From Choanephora cucurbitarum (taxonomy: Eukaryota; Mucoromycota; Mucoromycetes; Mucorales; Choanephoraceae), in the NCBI GenBank assembly GCA_025331435.1, contig JAIWNI010000022.1:279821-343820 (forward strand): a DNA stretch of 64,000 nucleotides, read 5' to 3'. Below are positions 56,101 through 64,000 of this stretch, piece after piece. Numbering within the stretch: position 1 is the stretch's first letter; every line of letters starts with the position of its first letter. Made by a program: the position numbers and the translations under genes. The notes under the pieces are model-generated. The model worked only from the letters and a program-made list of their open reading frames with translations, made no database searches and had not been told where the DNA came from.

Positions 56101-58511
56101 ATGGCAGTTGTATCTGGCTGATACTCTGTTGATGGTATGATAACATTCACTCCTATCTTGTGTGCTTGAACTTTTAAGAAAGCTATTGGCAGAAGAAGAA
56201 TGAGTTAACTTGTGTCTTTCTCCTAGAACTTTAATAACACTCCAGATTTGTTTACCATTGTCTTCAATTGAATTGGGATTGTTTATAACATTATGCTCGT
56301 TCACACAAAGATAAATTTTTGGACTCTCTAAGTTAAAGGTGATCAAGTAAGTCATAGGCGTAAAATGAAGTAAATCGGCAGGTGGGAGAGAAGTCCAATC
56401 CTTTGCTACATCTTGCAAGAGATAGATGTGATCACGAAGTAAAAATATTGTTGCTTTTTTTGGTATGATATCAATCTTCCAGGTACGATTCCCATTCCAT
56501 TGCAGTGGTGCTGGCATTTCAATATGTATCTGCAATGCGTCAGATCGCATTTCTCTCAACACCTTTCTTTTTTCTTACCTTGATACGATGAGATTGAATA
56601 AAAGAAGAATAATTGACACTGGTTGTTATATCCACATCCTTCAAACCTATTTCCACTTTGTTGACGCAACCATCTGTATCGTATACGAAAGGCGTAGTTA
56701 TTTTGACATGAGATCCTTTGCCCATCTTAACATCTAACCAGCCATAAGGCCTGGTATAATAACCATCAGAACCGATATCAGGTTCAGAAGATCCTGGTGC
56801 ATATTTCCAGTCCTAATAAAGTGTACAGTTCAATATCCTTTTGTGTAAAAGAAAGACAACTATTGAGCAGGTATTACTCACCTTTGATTTTTCTTTGGTT
56901 GGAACTCTTAATTTGCCTTCATTCATGAATTCGATATATGTTTCAAAACAAGTGGCTATTCGTTGTTGTCCAGGTATTAAGCGTTCTGTAGGGGTATTCG
57001 ATCTATGTGAATTAGGGAAGAAATATTCTTGCATTTGATTCCGTTGACGATCAGCCCAGGGTCCGTACTGCACAAGTGCATCCCATAGATAGATGCGGAG
57101 ACCCCATTCTGGAGGTAATCCGCCATTTCCTATATCAACACCAGGTATTCCTATACAAGCATCAGCTGTTTCTTCAACTGATGGTACTGGACCTTATCAT
57201 CAAAAATTAATTAACCTCATGTAAAAATAATAATAAATCATACGCTTTAATACCTGGATAATCAGCATAGTAAATCAAAGCGGCCTCATTACATTCCAAT
57301 ACGCTATTTACTCGAGCATACTCTTCATGATAAGTTGTATCTCCTGTGTTTTGCTTATTAGATTGCGAGCTTGCTTCTCTCATCAAGTGCTGCATATGTT
57401 GCATTCCGCCGTATTGTCTTGTCTTTACGAACGACAAGACCCAGCCAATTGGCTTGCGAAATATATCGAGGAAGCTGATAGCTGAATTAAGTAATCATAG
57501 GAATCATAAAGCCTTGTTTCTTACAGATTGCATCAAACCTACCTTTTTTTGGATACCAGTCTTCGCATGGATTTGATATCTGCATCAGGTCCGGTATAGT
57601 CCATGTTATCTTTGATATTCATCTGAAATTTTCTCAGCACAACATCTATCACGGACTTGTAATAATCCATAGAAGATCTTGATTTTGCAATGCTGTAGAT
57701 ACCATTTGCTTGAGATGCTTTGCAAACAATCATGGATTTGAGTTCTGTGTTACCAATCATCACAGCGCTTGTGGTACATTCGAATTGGATTGGCATTAAT
57801 CTTTCAAACAAAGAATTCGCATCACCGCTAATGCTTTCAGACGTCGTAGTCCCATGATCAACCTCCAGCTTGTTTTGTTCTGTCGACAAAGTGGGTCGGG
57901 TATCCACTGGATCTAGTCCAAAAGTACTCTTCATTCTATCATAGGCTGGAACATTGTTGTAAATAAAAAACTCCACTCCTTCAAGCTGGCATGCAATCCG
58001 ACAAGGTAGATCATTAGATTTTCCTAGATCATGATCAATTTAGACTTCAAGGAACAAAAAGAAACAAGAAAAGAAATAGCTTGCCTTGCATATCATCATT
58101 CGATTTCCTCACATTGAGCAACCAGTACTGAATAGATATGTGGCCTTTGATTACTGATATGGATTGATTAGTAGACAAATAACGAAGATTTTTAAACAAA
58201 ACTCGGCCGCCCAATAGAGAAACACGGATTGACTCTAATGAATTGTAAAAATTCAGTGCTCGTATAGCTAAAATCAAATAGGGGAAAAGAACCTATTTTT
58301 TACCAACTTCAACATAGGCATTGTGTCTTCGCCATGTATACTGATTCACAAGAAAAGTTAGGATCTGGCCAAGTACTCGATTAAAGTAGAACAAAAAGAA
58401 AATGACCACGATGATCACAACAAGACAATAAACAACAAACAGCCAAAAGTCGCTTCGGGACTGTATATTGGTGTTGTTTGCAGCTGCTGCTAGAGCATAG
58501 ATTGGGTTCAT
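47122..58511 (-). CDS. CSF1: Bridge-like lipid-transfer protein Csf1 (BLTP1/Tweek family)
   Basis: Seventeen exons on the minus strand: 58511-58304, 58267-58085, 58023-57543, 57474-57254, 57192-56882, 56812-56579, 56529-56256, 56182-55737, 55668-55518, 55454-55332, 55265-54841, 54782-54596, 54529-54446, 54389-54018, 53945-53752, 53683-53453 and 53382-47122, giving 3,461 aa. The N-terminus has one membrane helix (residues ~22-45), then the Csf1 hallmark VSLLGGRVLFKNLRYLSTNQ and ISVIKGHISIQYWLLNV. Downstream is the long repeating beta-groove sequence with GLPPEWGLRIYLWDALVQYGPW and low-complexity Ser/Asp loops. The family forms ER-contact bridges that move phospholipids; in yeast Csf1 supports cold growth and GPI synthesis via Mcd4. 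Intron 2 has a GC donor (58084-58083). Confidence 0.93.
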
Positions 58512-58918
58512 GTCTTTGTTTGCTCAATGATTAGCTCTATTGTATAAAAAAAAGCAAATTGGCCCTTTTCTGCAAACTATAAATTCGTTTTGGTTTCCGA
58601 CTAAAGTCCATTCTATTGGCCAAAGTTTGTAATGATGAAGTGTACAATGAGTCATTTGATACACCTTATTCAGACAATGTTTTGGCTTGTACCATGAAAA
58701 AAGAGCACAGGAAATGGATCACTTGAAGTTCTAGTTGATAGCAATTTCTAAGCAGAAATGAACTATCTGATGAGCATATTATGCATATTGTGTTTTACCA
58801 GAAAGGAAAAAATAAAATGCATGCACATGCGATCAACTATTGAATAACTATTATTGAGCTATTTTTGTATTCTTCTAGAGAACTAACAACAGAGTGGCAA
58901 ATCAGCACAAATTACCTG
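58512..58918. other. Intergenic upstream of CSF1
   Basis: About 400 bp of AT-rich DNA between the CSF1 start codon and the aldehyde dehydrogenase relic. No supported gene. Confidence 0.5.
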
Positions 58919-59535
58919 TGCAGATGCTAATTTCGAAAATGTTGTTTATTGGGCTTGTGGTGGTATCTTTAACAATCACAATCAAGGTTGCAATGCTGGA
59001 GCACGTATATTTGTGCATGAATCTATCCACGACTATTTTCTAAAACTCTTCGTTGCTGAAGCAAAGAAAATCAAGTTGAGCAATCCTCTTAATGAAGATA
59101 CCTTCTAGGGTCCTCAGATCAACAAGAGCCAGTTTAACAAGATACTCAACTATCAAGATTGGTAAAAAGGAAGGTGCGAAGATTGCTTATGGTGGTAAAC
59201 GCTGGAGTGAGATAAAGTATTACATTGAACTTAGTGTATTGATCAACTGTCGCAATAAGATGAGAATAATGCACGGAGGAATCTTTGGTCCTGTTGTGGC
59301 TACTGGTACTTTCAGGACGATTGATGAAGCCATTGATCTTGCAAATGACTCTGATTATGGTCTTGCAGGTGGTATCTGTATTAAGAACCTGGATACTACT
59401 GTTATAGCGGCGAACGATGAGGGCCAATTGTTACGATGTGTTTGATCAGTTCGCACCTTTTGGTGGTTACAAATAATTTGGTTTTAATAAAGAGCTGGGT
59501 AAGTATGCTATTCAAGTAAAAGTAGTCAAAGTGAT
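58919..59535 (+). pseudogene. Aldehyde dehydrogenase fragment with stops and frameshifts
   Basis: The C-terminal half of an ALDH1/2-type enzyme is readable in pieces. First segment: ADANFENVVYWACGGIFNN, then QGCNAGARIFVHESIHDYF with the catalytic-position Cys, up to NEDTF followed by TAG (59107-59109). GPQINKSQFNKIL continues in the same frame and then hits a second stop. A later segment in another frame has MHGGIFGPVVATGTFRTIDEA and LANDSDYGLAGGI; the last part reads PFGGYK, stop, FGFNKELGKYAIQ. The N-terminal cofactor domain is absent. At least three stops and two frame changes rule out a working gene. Confidence 0.88.
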
Positions 59536-60244
59536 GCTTCAATTTAAAATTTAATAATGGTGTAATACTTGTTGAGTAAAATACACTCACTTTTTTTGTG
59601 TTGTTCAATTAATCCTCCTTGAGATGATGAGATAGTACTGCTCTTAGACTATAGGGTTCAGGCTGCTGGGCTCCTTCGATTCGAACGCTTTGCATTCTTT
59701 GTCCTGTTTTCTTTTGCTGATCGTTCTGTTGTCTCTTCATTTTCAGAAATATTGAGTTCAATACATATTCTATAGTAATCTATGAAAAATAACTTATACT
59801 TCTTTTGGTGGTTTGAATTACTTGCCAAATCGAATAAAAGTATCTAAAGTGGGATTGGACTGATAAGTATCAGCAATTACTCTGTTTATCAGCATCCTCT
59901 TTTTCTTCTTTTTTTAGCTTGATAGCATTTTTTGTGATACATCTTTTTGCATGTGAAGACAGAAATTCTTAACAAATACTAGAAATATTTGATCATCAAT
60001 ATACACGTTAAGAAACGACAGAAAAGTGGCTTTGATACGAATGTCGTCAGTAGCACAGACAAAGAGAGCGTAAGCATGCGCTTATAACTCAATATTCCTT
60101 TCAAATAAAAATAGTACTGATCATATCCACAAGATATGACCATGAAATTTATCATTCAATTACCACTTTCATGCAGAAAAAAAAGATTAATTTTGCTTTT
60201 CAAACAGAAGTTTTGCTTTCTTTTTCCTTTTCTTTTTTTTTTCT
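59536..60244. other. Intergenic, nothing recognised
   Basis: AT-rich. A poly-T/pyrimidine stretch (60217-60245) marks the right edge before the compositional island. Confidence 0.45.
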
Positions 60245-60775
60245 TTAAGGCAAGGTGATTCTTGCTATCGCACGACTTGGCACATGAAAGGTGTTGCGCT
60301 TAAGCCTAACAAGTTTGGGCGTCAGGAGGTAGGCGGAGATGGGCGCCTTCTTGATCCAAATACCTCGTTCGCTTTCCAAGCAAGAGAAAGTTCTTTCAGA
60401 CCTTGTTGTGGAAGTTTCTTCTTTCTGCAAAGAAAGGGGTTGCTTGAGGTAAACTGGCTCGCTGTATATCCTGGCGTGGGTTGAAATAGAATAGATAGGA
60501 GACTCGTGTTTGTATGGGGCTGGGGGAGGCACCTTTCAATTAACTCATGCAATCCGGGTTTTCTACCCTGCGTAGCGGCCGAGTAAAAAGGGATGGTACG
60601 GATGACTCAGTTTAGCCTTGGTATGGTCTTCCCTTGGTTCATTTCTTTTTAAGAATGGATCAAGTGGTATCTCGCACCGTAAGATAGAGAAGAGGGTAGA
60701 TTGAAGTCAACCTCCACGTTTGGTTACCCTCGGAAACAGTTTTTGCTTATAAGCGAAGGCTGGCTAATAGACTTC
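60245..60775. other. Island of higher GC content, origin unclear
   Basis: About 530 bp visibly richer in G and C than everything around it, with sharp edges: pyrimidine tract on the left, AT-rich DNA on the right. Short frames on both strands are open for 60-95 codons, but none shows a known domain. The texture (GGCGGAGATGGGCGCC, TGCGTAGCGGCCGAG) is unlike the nuclear genes here. An organellar insertion, a foreign fragment, or a piece of another repeat are all possible. Confidence 0.4.
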
Positions 60776-63700
60776 TGGTTTGGTTTTTTAAATAAAATAA
60801 AATTTGTTCTATACGCTTTACAAAGTTCGAAAGCTGTATTTTTTGGTCTCATCGATGTTGTCTCATACAAGTGCTTGAAGCCTTAGTTCTGATAGACGAA
60901 AAAATTGTATTTATCTGGAGGACGTATACACCACTGATTTTTGAACACTGGTTAGTTTATCTAAAACAAGTAAATAGCATGATTATTTTATCATAAAGCT
61001 AGCGCATATTTATTGATACATTGACCTTGGAGCCTAGAATGACTGAGCTTCCTTTAGGATTGTATGTTAATATAAACAGGTACAGACACAAAGTATCCTA
61101 GATCACTTTTACAACGTATTGTTTGTTAAAAGTACAAGAAACAACGAACCTTTTCTTCATAGAATTTGTATCAAATTGCTTAAAGCTAACTTGTTATCCT
61201 TTTTTTTGACAAGAAGCAGGTTGAAAAGTGGTTCTCAAGTAAAGAAAAGACTTGTTGAACTAAATTTTATCGGATGTGTGATAAAAACAAGTTGACATCT
61301 TTGTATTGAAAAAAAAACACAATTAGCATCACAAGCGCACCTTTTTACTCTAAGGTTTAATTTAATACACTCACTAGGCCTTCATTATCAAGGTTAGAAT
61401 AGATGCTGCCTAACACAAAAGCCTACTGAATCTGAAAAGGACTATTCTCCCTAAGTATTCTTTTGAGCTTTGTCACACTAAGCGTTTTGATCCTGTGATG
61501 CAATAAAGGGTTGCACTCCACAGCTAATATTATTATGTGAAACTAAATATCGAAGAATTACTTCTTGGATTATACACTGCTGTTTGTTCTGTAACTTAAA
61601 GCTTTCGAAGTTTTACATTGCTTCTTTTGATGATTTCAGCAATGTGCTTCTAAACTTATAGATAGAAAATCTTGGATCAAATGTCTTTGTGAGGAAGAAG
61701 TATTTTTATAATCTATTTATATTGAGTTTTCACTTGATTCAAGACCATACTTTTTTTAGAAGAGACGTGAACATGGTTCTCTTCAAAGTGAAACAATGCT
61801 TTAACACTCTAAGCTGAAGTAACATCTAGAAATTTCAGTAATTGAAAGCTTGTACTGAAATATAAAAAAATACTGGCTTGTACATTAATAGTGTTAGTTT
61901 TTTTTTTTTGCTACATTCACTCTATTTTAAGTTTCTCTAAAGCACCCTGTTTGTGTTTTGGCAACAATGTTATCACAGATCTTTTTCAAGAAGTGAAGTT
62001 GTCTTCGATTGACTGAATTCTATTGCAGCCCATCTTTCGCTGCATATAGCTGGCCTCAAGACCTCATCTTCTTTTTTTCTTCGAAATATCTATAAGGTCT
62101 CTTTGCTTCAATTTCTTCCGAGAAGTATTCAAGAACAATATTTGAATTAGATCTAAGTGTGCGAAGACTATGTAACAAGCGCAATAAACATATAAATGAA
62201 TACTTTGATTCTGTTAACACGGAATAATTTTTCGAAGTACTTTCTGAGCTGGTTTAGACACAATTTCTAAAGTCTGTGTTTATTAAGGTATAGATAGTCT
62301 ATGCTCTCATCAAATGAAAGTGGAGTAGTCTATACAAAGTTTAGACGTTTCTCTCTCCATCACACTGTTGTTCTATATTCTCGCCGCTCCCGAATAAAAT
62401 AGTATTATTGCTTTGAATTCTGGTTAGCTTGTTTGAATTTATCTACCCTTTAATTTTGTGTAGGCATTTACTAGTTTTTTGTGTGCTATATACGTTGGTC
62501 TCGATAATTTTCATTATGCTAAGCTCTTGGTGAATTTCATTGCATTCAGTATTTCAAATAAGCAACTCTTTCTTCATTTTGCATCTAATTAGATGTTTGG
62601 TTTTGAATTGATGATACAATTTTTACAACATAAAATCTTGAGCTAGCCAAATCGAAGCTCTCCTTGTCATTCTACTATTTTTTTATTACGTAGCTAGTAG
62701 TAAAATTTAATTCATGTTATGCTTGAAAGGCTCTAAGTATGATTAGCGCTCTTTTCAAGAAGATTATCACAATAGTTCCGTAATATGAAGTTCAATAGTC
62801 TTACATTGGTATTGCATTTTATAGCACACGTATAATCAGTCAACTTTGCCTTTTTGATAGCACAGAGAACTAACTTATAAACTACAAACTAGAGAGCATT
62901 AAAATTCTGCTTTTATGTATCTCAATATCTGAGTATCATAGTGAGACTAATTGTGATAGTTTTTTCTACTAACAACAAACAAATACCATGAATACAGCTA
63001 TTTGGTCTATGTTTTTATAGTTAAGAAGGTCAACTTTGTATAGACCAAAAAAAATTATGATTGCAATAGACAAGAGAAATTAATTAGACTATGATGTCTT
63101 GATAAAAATTAAAGAGAAGAAATAATAGAGACAAAGAGAGAGTACGGTGAGATTGTTTGATAGGTTTTATCACTTTCCAGAGAGATTTTGGAATTAGTGT
63201 CTTCTAACAACAACTATTTATATGTTTTCAATAAAGGCTTTGATGTAATCACAAATTATATAGTTTGTAGTGAATTAGCATACTTCTGCTACTTGTAGCT
63301 TCAATTACTATCATCATGTCGTATTTGGGACATAGATACATACACAAATCACACATAAAGAATGATTACGGATCTTGAACTCAATTAGATGCGATTTATT
63401 TTGACCATTGTCAAAATAATTGATACATCAAAAATAATTCACAAAGTTGGAAGACACAAAATCAACCAATGTCAAGCCACAAGCTTGCATAATGGATTTC
63501 AAAACAATAGAAAAAAGTAATAATCATAGAATAAACAACATAACATACAAAGCTTCCAATGTGCGTAGCTAACACATTGCAAGCAAGGACAGATTTATAC
63601 AAGTGGCACTTCCTATTTTATTACCATGAATAACTGTGATACAATGATAGGTACACAGTTAAGAGATACAGAAATCTACAATTGTAAAAGTGTTCTCTAT

Positions 63701-64000
63701 ACATACAAATAATGGTCTTAAAGATTTGAATTGACAAAAGACTAAATCATTGTTTGGATAAACGATAGTTCTGAGACAATCATAAAACAGGCTTGTCTAT
63801 CTTTATCTACTATAAGAAACTGCTCCAACTACCAACTATCTTTGTAAATAAATTATATGAAACGGTTATGCCTGATATGTTATTGGATAACTTAATTATA
63901 TGCCTTTCATCGAGACAGCAATAAATGCTTCTCAAAAGATATATCCAGATCCAAATAAAATATTTTCAAATCTTATTGGTTTGAGGGATTAGATCTAGTA
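60776..64000. other. 3.2-kb AT-rich gene desert at window end
   Basis: No open frame longer than about 60 codons, no domain, no tandem array and no tRNA-like hairpin that I can see. It could be a subtelomeric, centromere-flanking or decayed-repeat segment. Confidence 0.5.

Noticed and set aside
59660..59700. TTCGATTCGAAC, reminiscent of a tRNA T-loop
   Set aside because: It is a short palindrome; no acceptor, D or anticodon stem can be built around it.
1..64000. CRISPR arrays, operons or other bacterial features
   Set aside because: The window is clearly eukaryotic: nearly all genes have spliceosomal introns and eukaryote-specific products; no regularly spaced repeats are seen.

Overview
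The window looks like nuclear DNA of a filamentous fungus, most likely Mucoromycota and probably Mucorales. Protein-coding genes are interrupted by many short introns (about 34 to 90 nt, GT...AG, often with a CTAAT-like branch site), intergenic DNA is AT-rich, and there is a DIRS-type tyrosine-recombinase retroelement of a kind common in these fungi. Exon joins given below were read by eye: each was checked for reading phase and for a total length divisible by three, but none has transcript support.

Layout. 1-8.3 kb: three genes tied to ribosome or translation function (3' part of UTP12, ETT1, BMT6) plus a TCAIM-like mitochondrial protein gene. 8.7-13.8 kb: an accessory island holding a small Cys-rich gene ending in a 67-bp hairpin, a decayed PD-(D/E)XK-like gene, a gene with a serine-recombinase-like domain, a perfect 164-bp palindrome made from that gene, and a DIRS retroelement remnant (reverse transcriptase C-terminus, RNase H, tyrosine recombinase, terminal repeats) whose last repeat lies just upstream of an Mpv17/PMP22 gene.

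13.8-32.3 kb: Mpv17-like protein, alpha/beta hydrolase, DUF1279 protein, SVOP-like MFS transporter with a 12-nt microexon, YTP1-like membrane protein, F-box/LRR protein, UBE3D-like E3 ligase, SCAI homologue with large Ala/Thr/Asn-rich insertions, and a secreted fungalysin (M36) protease. 34.6-43.3 kb: two zinc-finger proteins, the spliceosomal helicase PRP28, and tubulin cofactor C.

43.3-58.5 kb: MCD4 (GPI-anchor ethanolamine-phosphate transferase) and the giant bridge-like lipid-transfer protein CSF1 (17 exons, about 3,461 aa), transcribed in the same direction; in yeast these two functions are genetically linked. 58.9-64 kb: a dead aldehyde dehydrogenase, a roughly 530-bp island of different base composition, and more than 3 kb of AT-rich DNA with no gene I can support. 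Four convergent gene pairs have stop codons only 16-83 bp apart, and PRP28/TBCC share a 321-bp divergent promoter.
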